Positions 37,658 through 46,090 of a stretch of 64,000 nt of DNA are shown in pieces. The first letter of the stretch is position 1. Each line of letters starts with the position of its first letter. The DNA comes from Sediminibacillus dalangtanensis (GTDB lineage Bacteria; Bacillota; Bacilli; Bacillales; Amphibacillaceae). The notes beneath the pieces were generated by a model. It was not told where the DNA came from. It did not search any database and saw only the letters and a list, made by a program, of their open reading frames with translations. The stretch is from positions 744,001 to 808,000 of the forward strand of contig NZ_CP046956.1 in NCBI RefSeq assembly GCF_017792025.1, given 5' to 3'. A program made the translations under genes and the position numbers.

Positions 37658-38404
37658 TTTTTTGCAACGTCTTTTTATCACAGAATATTTGGGGGATTAA
37701 AGATAAACAAGTAGATGGATGGAGTAGAGGAAAAAGGCAGTGCTTTTAGCGTGCAGCTTTACACAAGACAAAGGCAACAAAAGTGCCCGCTTAGTAAAAA
37801 GCTGTTGTGGAAATCGCCTTCAAAACTGTCAGAAGAAGGGCGATAAAAGGTGGAAAAGCTTCTACAGATCAATCCCCGTTTAAAAGAAGCGTATACTTTA
37901 ACAGGTTGGATGAATGGTTTAAGACAAGTGATGAAAAGACAGCCGGAAAAGGGCTGGAAGAATGTCTGAAATGGATGCATGCTTCAAACATAGAGGCTTT
38001 CGCCGAGTAAACGTTCATGCGTTGGAACAAGAGATTTTACAGTCATTCATGTAACCATTTAATAATGGGTATATCGAGGGAATAAACAATACGATAAAGG
38101 TTTTAAAACGAGATTCCTTTGGAATCAAAGACTTTGAACGATTAAAGCATAAAATTTTATGGCAGCAAGCGTTAAAAGGCTTTATAGAGCGAAATAGTGT
38201 AGCAGAGGAAATAAGCGAGACTCCTGCGGAAAAACGGGCGGCCGAAACCCCACAGTGGGCTTTTCGAGGAGGCTCGGGCGTTCGTCCGCGGAAAGCGAGT
38301 TTATTTCCTCTGCGGTCTGAGTAAAATAGCTATTTTTTGGAATGAGCCTTTCGATAAAGAGAGGGTGGAGTGAAGAATCACACCACCATATTTGAAAGAG
38401 AATC
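37658..38404 (+). mobile_element. Decayed ISL3-family element (copy 1)
   Basis: It aligns base for base in two blocks with the element at 44486-45724. About 37666-37790 matches the transposase start (ATTAAAGATAAACAAGTAGATG and the zinc-finger coding start). From 37798 on it matches the region after AAGCTGTTGTGGAA, so the middle of the transposase is deleted. Unlike copy 2 it keeps the C-terminal coding part, including NGYIEGINNTIKVLKRDSFG and FERLKHKILWQQALKGF, but stop codons and shifts break the frame. The right end (38380-38404) is a degenerate copy of the copy 2 right inverted repeat. The left end is unclear. Confidence 0.8.
38202..38313. repeat. 112-bp inverted-repeat module inside ISL3 copy 1
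   Basis: It is bounded by GCAGAGGAAATAA and its exact inverse TTATTTCCTCTGC, with a GC-rich, hairpin-forming interior (GACTCCTGCGG ... GTCCGCGGAAAGCGAG). An almost identical module of the same length lies at the same place in ISL3 copy 2. Confidence 0.75.
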
Positions 38405-38494
38405 AAAAAAACGACGATTCATGTTCCTTTTCTTCCTTTCCCTGCTTCGATAGAATGAAAGCAGAAGCAGTCTAACATAGGAAGGGGTTAACAA

Positions 38495-39322
38495 ATGGGA
38501 TTGAATACAATGACAAAGTTGCACAACGGTGTGGAAATTCCTTCGGTCGGCCTCGGTGTCTACAAAGTCGAAGAAGGCGAGCAGGTTTATGAATCGGTTA
38601 AATCTGCCTTGGAAATCGGCTATCGCCATATCGACACCGCTTCATTTTATCAAAATGAAGAAGGGGTTGGACGCGCTGTGAAAGACAGCGGGATCCCCCG
38701 GGAGGAAATCTTTATTACCACAAAAGTGTGGAACAACGAGCAAGGTTTCACGGAAACGCTGGAAGCATTTAATCGAAGTCTGACAAAGCTAGGGACAGAT
38801 TATATCGATTTATATCTGATTCATTGGCCAGTACCCGACAAATACAAGGATACATGGCGTGCTTTGGAGAAGGTGTATCGCGACGGCAAAGCTCGTGCGA
38901 TTGGGGTGAGCAACTTTTTGCCGCATCATTTGGACGATCTGCTTCGCGATGCGGAAATCAAACCGATGGTCAATCAGATTGAACACCATCCAAAACTGGC
39001 CCAAATCGAAACGAGAAAGTTCTGCCGTGACCAGGAAATTGCGGTGGAAGCTTGGTCACCGATAGGAAAAGCTGCCTATTTGGAGGAACCAATACTTTGT
39101 GAACTGGCAGAAAAGCATGGGAAAACCGCTGCCCAAATTATTCTCCGCTGGCATTACCAGAATGGGACGGTCATTATTCCGAAGTCTACCCGAGCAAGCA
39201 GACAACGAGAAAACGCAGCTATTTTTGATTTTGAGCTTTCCGGCACGGACATGGAAAGAATAGACGGTTTGGATCAAGACTATCGGCTTGGTGCACATCC
39301 GGATCATTTTAATTATGGATAA
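38495..39322 (+). CDS. Aldo/keto reductase
   Basis: A 275-residue NADPH-dependent (beta/alpha)8-barrel oxidoreductase. The catalytic tetrad is visible as Asp47 and Tyr52 in HIDTASFYQNE, Lys77 in TTKVWN, and His110 in YLIHWPV. Late NADPH-binding residues are IIPKSTRASRQREN. Closest in pattern to Bacillus YtbE/YvgN-type enzymes that reduce methylglyoxal and other carbonyls. ATG 38495 follows GGAAGGGGTTAACAA; ATG 38510 is also possible. It is monocistronic with a bidirectional terminator shared with the germination operon. Confidence 0.9.
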   Translation: MGLNTMTKLHNGVEIPSVGLGVYKVEEGEQVYESVKSALEIGYRHIDTASFYQNEEGVGRAVKDSGIPREEIFITTKVWNNEQGFTETLEAFNRSLTKLGTDYIDLYLIHWPVPDKYKDTWRALEKVYRDGKARAIGVSNFLPHHLDDLLRDAEIKPMVNQIEHHPKLAQIETRKFCRDQEIAVEAWSPIGKAAYLEEPILCELAEKHGKTAAQIILRWHYQNGTVIIPKSTRASRQRENAAIFDFELSGTDMERIDGLDQDYRLGAHPDHFNYG

Positions 39323-39325
39323 ACG

Positions 39326-39357
39326 AAAACAGCGGGGTATCTCTCCCGCTGTTTTTT
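39326..39357. terminator. Bidirectional terminator between aldo/keto reductase and gerC-type gene
   Basis: AAAACAGCGGG pairs perfectly with CCCGCTGTTTT around TATCTCT-type loop bases, with T/A runs on both sides. Confidence 0.8.
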
Positions 39358-40483
39358 AATCAATGATTCCTTGGCGGATAATGTTGACGTTGAGGTTCAG
39401 GTCCAACTTCATTTCCGGCATCAATTTCCGCCATTCTTCCTGGGTGATCGGGTGCTTCGCGTTATATATACTGCCGAAACCAATCGGATCCACGTTCAAT
39501 TCCCGGAATTTATCGAGTAACTGATTGATCTGCCGTTCCATATCCTTTTGGATGACTTTTTCCAATCTTTTCACGACTTCTTCTTTATCCAGTTCTAGCT
39601 GTTCGGAGATTTCCATTATTCTTGCCTGGACCTTAATATCGGACTGGAAGCGCACCTCCTTTTTTGAGACCAATTTTATCGAGTTATGGCTGAGCAGATC
39701 ACTCAGCGAAAGGAACAACGAGTCTTCTTCTCGTTGGTCAGTATCTTTTTGTTGGATACTTTTAAATTCATCAATGGGCAATGAAAGTTCCAGGCGGCCG
39801 GCTTGGTAACGTCCTGACAGCAGTTTAATAAAAAAACCTTCTTCTACAGATATATCTCCCGCATACGTTTCATCACGAAACAGGGCCATCCGTTCAATAC
39901 TCGGCATATGTTCAACTACGCTGATCAGCGGAAGAACCGGATCGTTCCCGATATCATAATATTTATGCATAAAATCCCTTAATGTGGTTCGGAGTAATAT
40001 TTCCTGTTCGACATTGGTATCAATCAACTGGTATAAGTGGGTTCCAATATTGGTTGTGCTTCGCTGAAATACTTCAGACAACACATTTCCTGCTGCACTG
40101 TCAGCAACTGCCAAATACATCGTATCGGTTATTTTGGCATCACGAACGAGTGTATCGAGAATGCTGGCCACTCCCTTCTCAGCCAGCGGTCTGCCCATCA
40201 TTAATACACGAAGCTTTCCTGGAACGAGTTGGAAATTGGATTTGGCATTGGCCTTCTCCCGTGTTCCCTTTAAGGTTTTAGCTTTGGAGGATACGATTTC
40301 ATTGATATTTTTCGCATTGGGATCGAATTGAAAATAGACATAAGTTGCGTTCAATGCCTTGCTGTCCTGACTATCGGAATCTATACCGATTGTGTTGATG
40401 ATTCCGAGCCGTTCAATCGGGTAAGTAGGTGCACACCCGGCGGACAGCAGCAGGCAGAAAAAAACAAAGATTAACCGTTTCAC
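39356..40483 (-). CDS. Ger(x)C family spore germination lipoprotein (GerAC type)
   Basis: The third subunit of a germinant receptor, anchored on the outer face of the spore inner membrane. GTG 40483, nine bases after GGGGAGG, gives 375 residues starting MKRLIFVFFCLLLSAGC, a lipoprotein signal with Cys17. Then comes LGIINTIGIDSDSQD, typical of the family. The C-terminal domain ends with DFKELNV-type VDPIGFGSIYNAKHPITQEEWRKLMPEMKLDLNLNVNI. The start overlaps the gerB-type stop by four bases (GTGA). It closes the gerA-B-C operon. Confidence 0.9.
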   Translation of the reverse strand: MKRLIFVFFCLLLSAGCAPTYPIERLGIINTIGIDSDSQDSKALNATYVYFQFDPNAKNINEIVSSKAKTLKGTREKANAKSNFQLVPGKLRVLMMGRPLAEKGVASILDTLVRDAKITDTMYLAVADSAAGNVLSEVFQRSTTNIGTHLYQLIDTNVEQEILLRTTLRDFMHKYYDIGNDPVLPLISVVEHMPSIERMALFRDETYAGDISVEEGFFIKLLSGRYQAGRLELSLPIDEFKSIQQKDTDQREEDSLFLSLSDLLSHNSIKLVSKKEVRFQSDIKVQARIMEISEQLELDKEEVVKRLEKVIQKDMERQINQLLDKFRELNVDPIGFGSIYNAKHPITQEEWRKLMPEMKLDLNLNVNIIRQGIID

Positions 40484-41601
40484 GTTTTGACACCTCCCCT
40501 TTTGCGTCTCTTCCATTTGCTTTTCATCCAAACGAGTGGCAGGAGTATTAATGGATAGACAAAAGCAACCCAGAAACCGGTTGCTGCCACAGTGTCAATG
40601 ATTTGCAGAATGAAATATTCATGTTTGGTGATGCCAGCACCGATAAGTAACAGTACAGCAACTACATACAGTACTTTGCGCTGTTGAACGTGGTAGAGCC
40701 GCTTGGTTATATAAGTTATTATCCAGGTAAGTAGAATCATATTCGGCAGGATGACCATCATCCATTCGGTGACGACTAGTACATCGAAACGTCCGATAAC
40801 CGAGTATTCCACGATCTTGAATAAGACGAGCACGGGCCATACCTGTTCTGGCAGCTCTCCAGGACTGAAATAGCCGATGCTGATGACGGTCACCAGTAAA
40901 ATAAAAAAAGTAGTAAGCGCCAGTCCTAAATGGGCGGGAAGCTTGGCCTTTTCCTTATTGGAAATAAACGGGTAAATGAAAAACAAGATTTCTATACCAA
41001 GATAGGAATAAGACGTGTGGCGTGCACCACGCAGCAATTCTGAAGGGGATGCTGCCAGCAGCGGTTGAAAATGGGTGATTTCCATATAGGTGACGGATTT
41101 ATATAAAAAGATGAGCAGCCATAAAGACAGAAAGAAGAAAATAAAGGTTATCCCTACGGCAACCCGAAGACCGCTCATCACAGCATAAACAATCAGCAAT
41201 ACCAATACTAGACCTAGTACCCAGGCGCTCATCCTGGGAAAAATAAAGGTTTGTACTACCTGAATATAGTCCATTGTTACGCTTAACAGTACAAAAAAGA
41301 AATAAATAATGTAAATGGTACCGAGCAGCTTGGCGATCCACTTTCCGAATAAATCGGTTTGCACGCCCAAAATATCGGTATTCTCATAATGATTCAAAAT
41401 TGCGAACATCGCTGCCATTACGAGATGGGCAAGCAATCCGGCAATCAGTACGGAAATCCAGGCATCCTGTCTGGCCTCCATGAAAATATAGCGGGGCACT
41501 CCCATGATACCGGAACCGGTCTGAATGCTGTTCATGATAAAAAAAAGATAAAAGGCCTGGATGCGCATTGTCGGCTTGATCGTCAAATTTGTTGTGTTCA
41601 C
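40480..41601 (-). CDS. GerAB/spore permease family germination protein
   Basis: A 373-residue membrane protein with about ten helices of the spore germination permease family (an APC-superfamily branch). It is thought to hold the germinant-binding site of the receptor. Family marks include FYLFFIMNSIQTGSGIMGVPRYIFMEARQDAWIS at the start and YSYLGIEILFFIYPFI in the middle. GTG 41601 follows AGGGGGATAAAAG. It lies 11 bases after the gerA-type gene and overlaps the gerC-type gene, so all three are one operon. The germinant is unknown. Confidence 0.9.
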   Translation of the reverse strand: MNTTNLTIKPTMRIQAFYLFFIMNSIQTGSGIMGVPRYIFMEARQDAWISVLIAGLLAHLVMAAMFAILNHYENTDILGVQTDLFGKWIAKLLGTIYIIYFFFVLLSVTMDYIQVVQTFIFPRMSAWVLGLVLVLLIVYAVMSGLRVAVGITFIFFFLSLWLLIFLYKSVTYMEITHFQPLLAASPSELLRGARHTSYSYLGIEILFFIYPFISNKEKAKLPAHLGLALTTFFILLVTVISIGYFSPGELPEQVWPVLVLFKIVEYSVIGRFDVLVVTEWMMVILPNMILLTWIITYITKRLYHVQQRKVLYVVAVLLLIGAGITKHEYFILQIIDTVAATGFWVAFVYPLILLPLVWMKSKWKRRKRGGVKT

Positions 41602-41612
41602 CTTTTATCCCC

Positions 41613-43121
41613 CTAATCATCAATGTCTTTCATTTTCCTTGCCTTTTTCTTGGGATAGCGGATCATGTCCTGTGGTTTATAAGAGAAGCTGCGCTTTAGG
41701 TTAAAATAATAAGGCAGCCGGTAAAACGTTTTGCTAAAGTCTTTACCAACAAATGGGTACATAGGAAGGAGATATGGCCTGCCCAGGGAAGTGACTTTAA
41801 GCAAGTGGATAATTAAAAAACAAATACTTGCCATAATCCCAATCAACCCTAACAACCCGCTTAATATAATCAAAGGAAAACGGATCACTCTTATCGTCGA
41901 GCCGATTAAGTAGCTGGGCGCGGTAAAGGATGCGAGTGCGCTGATTGCCACTACAATGATCAGGATGTTGCTGGTCAACCCGGCTGCCACTGCGGCCTGG
42001 CCGATCACAATACCGCCAACGATCCCGATGGTTTGCCCCACTTTTGTCGGAAGTCGCGCCCCTGCTTCACGCAGCAGCTCAATTAGCAGTTCCAACAGCA
42101 ATGCTTCAAAGACGGGCGGAAAAGGCACCGCTGCCCTTGAAGATCCAAGCGTTGTCAAAAGAGGAGTCGGAATTACTTCATAATGAAAAGTGATTGCGGC
42201 AACGTATGCCGGTGTCAGCAGGGCTGAAATAATCAAGGCAAAAAATCGTAAAATCCGGATAAAGGAACCAACATTCCAGCGCATGTACACATCTTCGGTG
42301 GATTCAAAAAAACTGAATAAAGATGTCGGTGCAATAATTCCGGTTGGACTTTTGTCGACAAGGACACCCACTCTCCCCTTTGTCAATGAATAGCTGAACC
42401 TGCTTGGCAGCTCTGTTTGATAAAACTGCGGGAAAATTGAGGTGGATGAATCCTCGATATAATAGGTGAGAGGGGTCGCGTCTTCGATTCTATCGACGAC
42501 GAGATCCTGCAGCCGCTGGCGCATTGTTTGGACATCTTCTTTATTCGCTAAACTTTTTAAATACATGAGGCGAATTTCAGTGGGAACCCGTTCGCCAATC
42601 ATTAATTTTTCGGTTACCAAATCTCCAGTGTTCATCCGCCAGCGAATCATGTTGATGTTTGTAGTAAGGGATTCGGTAAAGCCGTCCTGAGGACCAAGAA
42701 CAGTAGACTCTTTGTCTGATTTGTCAACTGAGCGTTTTTCCTGGTCGGGGATAGGATAGGTGATAAGTTCTGATTCATTTTCAATATAGATGCCGACAGA
42801 TCCCTGGACAAGCGCATCGACGATTTCGTTCATTTTTGTTTGTGCCACGTTATTTCCTAAAGGAAGAGCATTGATCAGTTTCTGTGCAGTCCATTGCTTA
42901 TCGCCTTTAAGCAGTGGCGCTAAGATATTATCATTTAATTGTTGTTTTTTGACGATGACGCTGATATAAAAAACGAGCACGCGCTGGCCGCCGGTTTCAA
43001 AATCTTGCATTTGGAAATCGGGATTGTTGTGCATCGCTTCCTGCAATTTTGTCTTTAAATTTTCAATAGAGGAAGGTAGCAGCTCTTTCGATTTGCCCCT
43101 TCGCACCCCACGCTTTTTCAT
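41613..43121 (-). CDS. GerA family spore germination protein (GerAA type)
   Basis: The first subunit of the receptor, a 502-residue protein. A soluble N-terminal half (about 1-270) shows GDLVTEKLMIGERVPTEIRLMYLKSLAN and VGVLVDKSPTGIIAPTSLFSFFESTEDVY. About five helices follow, with the conserved PFPPVFEALLLELLIELLREAGARLPTKVGQTIGIVGGIVIGQAAV. ATG 43121 is preferred to 43127 because GGAGGA directly abuts the latter. The end is basic (KKKARK). The SigG-type promoter upstream fits forespore expression. Confidence 0.93.
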   Translation of the reverse strand: MKKRGVRRGKSKELLPSSIENLKTKLQEAMHNNPDFQMQDFETGGQRVLVFYISVIVKKQQLNDNILAPLLKGDKQWTAQKLINALPLGNNVAQTKMNEIVDALVQGSVGIYIENESELITYPIPDQEKRSVDKSDKESTVLGPQDGFTESLTTNINMIRWRMNTGDLVTEKLMIGERVPTEIRLMYLKSLANKEDVQTMRQRLQDLVVDRIEDATPLTYYIEDSSTSIFPQFYQTELPSRFSYSLTKGRVGVLVDKSPTGIIAPTSLFSFFESTEDVYMRWNVGSFIRILRFFALIISALLTPAYVAAITFHYEVIPTPLLTTLGSSRAAVPFPPVFEALLLELLIELLREAGARLPTKVGQTIGIVGGIVIGQAAVAAGLTSNILIIVVAISALASFTAPSYLIGSTIRVIRFPLIILSGLLGLIGIMASICFLIIHLLKVTSLGRPYLLPMYPFVGKDFSKTFYRLPYYFNLKRSFSYKPQDMIRYPKKKARKMKDIDD

Positions 43122-43150
43122 CACCATTCCTCCACCAAAACGATTATCCC

Positions 43151-43180
43151 TAGTATGCGAAAAAACATTCAGATTATGAA
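43151..43180 (-). promoter_or_regulatory. SigG-type promoter for the gerA-B-C operon
   Basis: On the minus strand TTCATA (43175-43180) and CATACTA (43151-43157) are 17 bases apart. They match the forespore SigG pattern, and the -10 is about 25 bases before the ribosome site. Confidence 0.65.
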
Positions 43181-43319
43181 AGAAAAGCGTCGGACGTCCG
43201 AGAGCAAGGTTAGACAGTAAAGAAAATCCATAGTAGTGGCGTTCAGATTGAACGAAGATAGGGACGTTACTTTTAATAGAGGAGCCACGAATCAGTACTA
43301 GACCAAGGGATCAAAGAAA

Positions 43320-43343
43320 GAAAACTGCCGGAGTGACCGACAG
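43320..43343 (-). terminator. Terminator after the carbonic-anhydrase-like gene
   Basis: Minus strand AACTGTCGG and CCGGCAGTT pair, with one mismatch, around a short loop and continue into TTTCTTTC. Confidence 0.6.
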
Positions 43344-43360
43344 TTCAGAAGATAAGGAAA

Positions 43361-43909
43361 TTAAAAACCATAAACAATGACGTCAAGCTTTCCAGAGTCA
43401 GGGTCAATTATTAATCCATGGACTGGTGTATCTTCGGGTAAAAGGGGATGATTTACTATTGTATTGACGCTTGTTTTCACCATATCCGATATTTCCTGAT
43501 AGCCACGCAGCCATTCAGAAAGGTCTTTGATTTGACTGAAATCTTCAATCGATTCCTCACTAACCCCCTGCAGGCCCATCCTCTCCATAGTGGCCTTGGG
43601 ATCAAAATCCTTCATCCAGCAATCATGATGGCCAATCACGAACACTTCGTCGGCCCTTCGCTCGTACACAGCAATTAGCAAGCTGCGCATCACGCTGTCA
43701 TAAGGATTTGAAACAAAAGCGCCGGCATTTTTAATCATTTCCACATCCCCTTCTTGAAGGTCGAGTGCCTCCCTTAGAAGAGATTCTAATTGCGGTTCCA
43801 TACAAGTTAAAACAACAGCATTCTTGTTAGGATAAAGGGCTGATTTTCTTGGTGATTCGTCCCCTTCTATAAATTTCCGATTATATTCCAGCAAGTTTTC
43901 TAGCAGCAT
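43361..43909 (-). CDS. Beta-carbonic anhydrase-like protein with altered active site
   Basis: A 182-residue protein of the beta-carbonic anhydrase fold, like B. subtilis YtiB. Zinc ligands are present: Cys36 in VVLTCMEPQLE, and His94 and Cys97 in VIGHHDC. In active enzymes the first cysteine is followed by Asp-x-Arg (CxDxR), the dyad that activates the zinc water. Here the segment reads CMEPQ, with Glu38 and Gln40 in those places. Activity is therefore doubtful, or the mechanism altered. ATG 43909 follows AGAAAGGAGACTTTT; the longer frame to 43936 covers the ribosome site. It stands alone, upstream of the germination operon. Confidence 0.8.
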   Translation of the reverse strand: MLLENLLEYNRKFIEGDESPRKSALYPNKNAVVLTCMEPQLESLLREALDLQEGDVEMIKNAGAFVSNPYDSVMRSLLIAVYERRADEVFVIGHHDCWMKDFDPKATMERMGLQGVSEESIEDFSQIKDLSEWLRGYQEISDMVKTSVNTIVNHPLLPEDTPVHGLIIDPDSGKLDVIVYGF

Positions 43910-44205
43910 AAAAGTCTCCTTTCTGTACTCATCCAAAATAACGGTAGATGCGTTTCATTTCAACAAAAAACTCCTACAAAAGTATTGTTTTTTGAAAATT
44001 GGAACGCATATTCTTTCAATGGACTCGTATATGTGTTACATTTGTTTAAATAGTTGAAATCATAACTATTATCCACGTAATTTCCAAAGAATTATTTATG
44101 CACTTCGTTTTTACCTCATTCGTTAAATTTTTTATATAAGCACCCCCTATAAATTCAAAAGGGAGCGAATATATTTATTAAATAAGGGTCCTATGAAAGG
44201 GTGAG

Positions 44206-44421
44206 ATGATGGAAGAGATGACCAGAAGGTGCCGGTTATGTCAGGAACCGATGCCACCATCACCGTTTATGACGTGTCCCGCTTGTTTGGCAGATAGTGA
44301 GAAGGTGAAGACGTACATCCTGAAACATCCGCATGTGACCCCTGAGAAAATTGCTGAAGAAACGGAAGTTCCTTTGGACAAGGTGTCTAATATGGTTAAA
44401 TTAGGTGTAAATTCTAAATAG
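44206..44421 (+). CDS. Small zinc-ribbon / helix-turn-helix protein (YvyF-like)
   Basis: A 71-residue protein with CRLCQEPMPPSPFMTCPACLA, four cysteines in two CxxC pairs that should bind zinc. A short helix-turn-helix-like part follows (VTPEKIAEETEVPLDKVSNMVKLG). The layout recalls YvyF (FlgM-operon flagellar protein) of Bacillus, but there are no flagellar genes here, so it may be a paralog. AAAGGGTGAG lies just before ATG 44206; ATG 44209 and 44218 are alternatives. It ends at a terminator just before the ISL3 insertion. Confidence 0.6.
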   Translation: MMEEMTRRCRLCQEPMPPSPFMTCPACLADSEKVKTYILKHPHVTPEKIAEETEVPLDKVSNMVKLGVNSK

Positions 44422-44429
44422 TAACTCTT

Positions 44430-44462
44430 AAAGTTTGCCATTCCAAGGCAAGCTTTTTTTAC
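44430..44462 (+). terminator. Terminator after the small zinc-ribbon gene
   Basis: AAGTTTGCC and GGCAAGCTT pair with one G-U around ATTCCAA, followed by TTTTT. Confidence 0.75.
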
Positions 44463-44617
44463 TCTACAGGAAATTATAAATTTAAGGCTCTATACTGAAT
44501 GTGGTGGTGTCCCCTGTTGTGATGGGTGTTCCTGCAGTGTGCAAAAAAATACACTCATTTCCTCTCACTTTGTTACCCTAAAGTTGCTGACACCAAAGGA
44601 AAAAGAGAGGGATATGA

Positions 44618-45646
44618 GTGCAACGTCATTTTATCATAGAATTACTGGGGATTAAAGATAAACAAGTAGATGTATGGAATATAGAGGAAGAAGGAAGTGT
44701 CTTAAGAGTAGAGCTTTACACAAGACAAAGGCAACAAAAGTGCCCGTTCTGTAAAGAGAAAACAAAACGCGTACATGGGTATAGAAATCAAGCCATCCAA
44801 GGTCCTGTTTTGTCCAACAAAGCCGTTCGGCTTTCCTTGCGTAAGCGTCGGTACTTATGTACCAGCTGTGGACGCACCTTTTACGAGCGCCTGCAGATGG
44901 TAGAGTTTTATCAACGGTGTACGAGTGCCTTGAAAACACCGGCATTAACCTATACGGCCTTTCATTCTTTTACCACCGCAGCCCGGTTGGCAGGAATGAC
45001 CACCAACCGGTTACTCCGATTGTTTGATCAACAACAGCTAAAAACAAGAAAGGTTCTTCCTCGGGCAATAGCTATTGATGAGTTCAAAGGAGATGCAGGA
45101 GGAGAAAGGTTCCAAACCAATGTGGTGGACGTGGAGAATAGAGAGATTATTGACATCCTTCCCGATCGAAAAGTAGAGACAATCGAAAAGTACTTACGTT
45201 CCTGTGATACCAGTAAAGTGGAAATCGTCGTAATGAATTTATCGAAATCATTTAAGCAGGCAGTCCGCAAGGTACTAGGAGATCCATTAATCATTGCCGA
45301 CCGATTTCATTTCATGCGGCAGATTTATTGGGGATTGGATGAAGTTCGCCGAGAAGTTCAACGAGAGGTAGATAAGCAGACACGTATTCACATGAAGCGA
45401 AGCAAGAAGCTGTTGTGGAAGTCGCCTTCCAAACTGTCAGAAGAAGGGCGACAAAAGGTGGAAAAGCTTCTACAGATCCATCCCCGTTTAAAAGAAGCGT
45501 ATGCATTAGAGCGAAATAGCGTAGCAGAGGAAATAAGCGAGACTCCTGCGGAAAAACGGGCGGCCGAGACCCCGCAGCGGGCTTTGCGAGGAGGCTCGGG
45601 CGTTCGTCCGCGGAAAGCGAGTTTATTTCCTCTGCGGTCTGAGTAA
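44618..45646 (+). pseudogene. ISL3-family transposase, C-terminally deleted
   Basis: From GTG 44618 (behind AGAGAGGGATATGA) the frame reads 342 residues. It has the ISL3 zinc-binding start CPFCKEKTKRVHGYR ... YLCTSCGRTFYERL, a helix-turn-helix, and the DDE core AIDEFKGDAGGERFQTNVVD and PLIIADRFHFMRQIYWGLDEVRREVQ. After RLKEAYAL it jumps straight into the 112-bp repeat module, whose reading (ETPAEKRAAETPQRALRGG) is not transposase. The missing part, with the final catalytic Glu region NGYIEGINN, survives in the remnant at 37658-38404. The product is probably inactive. Confidence 0.85.
45524..45635. repeat. 112-bp inverted-repeat module inside ISL3 copy 2
   Basis: It has the same GCAGAGGAAATAA / TTATTTCCTCTGC ends and length as the module at 38202-38313, and differs at few positions. 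Its interior resembles the ACTCCTGCGG...CCGCGGAAAGCGAG repeats scattered in Bacillaceae genomes. Confidence 0.75.
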
Positions 45647-45785
45647 AATAGCTGTTTTTAGAATGAGCCTTTCGATAAAGAGAGGGTGGAAGAAAGATCA
45701 CACCACCACATTTGACAGAGAACCAAATTTAACTGAAGGAACGTGAAAGCTGCGAGTCGAACTATCAGAAAAATATAACAACAGG

Positions 45786-45814
45786 TTGACACACAATGTT
45801 CACAATTATATAAT
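45786..45814 (+). promoter_or_regulatory. Consensus SigA promoter of the bmr leader
   Basis: TTGACA (45786-45791) and TATAAT (45809-45814) are 17 bases apart, a full match to consensus. It lies about 60 bases right of the ISL3 element. Confidence 0.85.
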
Positions 45815-45850
45815 AAGAAAGCATTAAACGTTGAAAGGAGGTCACAGACC

Positions 45851-45925
45851 ATGAAAAAAGTAATGATTGTGCGTTTCTATAAACTTCATACGCCTGTGGC
45901 CTTCTGGAAGCCTTATGTTGCCTAA
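45851..45925 (+). CDS. 24-residue leader peptide upstream of bmrCD (BmrB-like)
   Basis: ATG 45851 follows GAAAGGAGGTCACAGACC and encodes MKKVMIVRFYKLHTPVAFWK followed by PYVA and a stop. It is the first translated frame after a consensus promoter, and two factor-independent terminators stand between it and bmrC. In B. subtilis bmrCD is preceded by a translated leader, bmrB, through which translation-blocking antibiotics relieve transcription attenuation. The layout here suggests the same logic with a shorter peptide. The GGTCAC in its ribosome site and a second GGTCAC at 45977-45982 can both pair with CGTGAC at 45996-46001, offering exclusive folds. Confidence 0.7.
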   Translation: MKKVMIVRFYKLHTPVAFWKPYVA

Positions 45926-45977
45926 CTACTAGAGGAAATTCTGCACTGGATTTAATGTACATAAGCATATTCACTAG

Positions 45978-46001
45978 GTCACGAATAACCATTTCCGTGA
46001 C
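45978..46001 (+). promoter_or_regulatory. Hairpin preceding the bmr leader terminator
   Basis: GTCACG (45978-45983) pairs with CGTGAC (45996-46001). The 3' arm can alternatively pair with GGTCAC at 45840-45845 in the leader ribosome site, so it may be part of an attenuation switch. That use is inference. Confidence 0.4.
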
Positions 46002-46011
46002 TTATTTTGTT

Positions 46012-46046
46012 AGACACACGTCTGCGGATGTGTGTCTATTTTTTTA
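46012..46046 (+). terminator. First terminator of the bmr leader
   Basis: AGACACACGT (46012-46021) pairs with ATGTGTGTCT (46028-46037), with one G-U, and runs into a long T tract. Confidence 0.85.
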
Positions 46047-46090
46047 CCCAAATTATGGATCTGAGCGAAACCAAGTATAAGAAAAACGAA

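Larger units (their letters stand above)
44486..45724 (+). mobile_element. ISL3-family insertion sequence (copy 2) with 8-bp target duplication
   Basis: Imperfect 25-bp terminal inverted repeats match at about 19 positions: GGCTCTATACTGAATGTGGT at the left (44486-44510) and the inverse of GGTTCTCTGTCAAATGTGGT at the right (45700-45724), both ending GGTGT. The flanks carry AAATTTAA directly repeated (44478-44485 and 45725-45732), the 8-bp duplication expected of ISL3 elements. At 1239 bp it is shorter than full ISL3 elements because the last part of the transposase gene is deleted. It lies between a small gene and the bmrCD promoter. Confidence 0.9.

Noticed and set aside
37807..38010. 67-codon frame as an independent gene
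   Set aside because: It is an out-of-frame part of the decayed ISL3 transposase.
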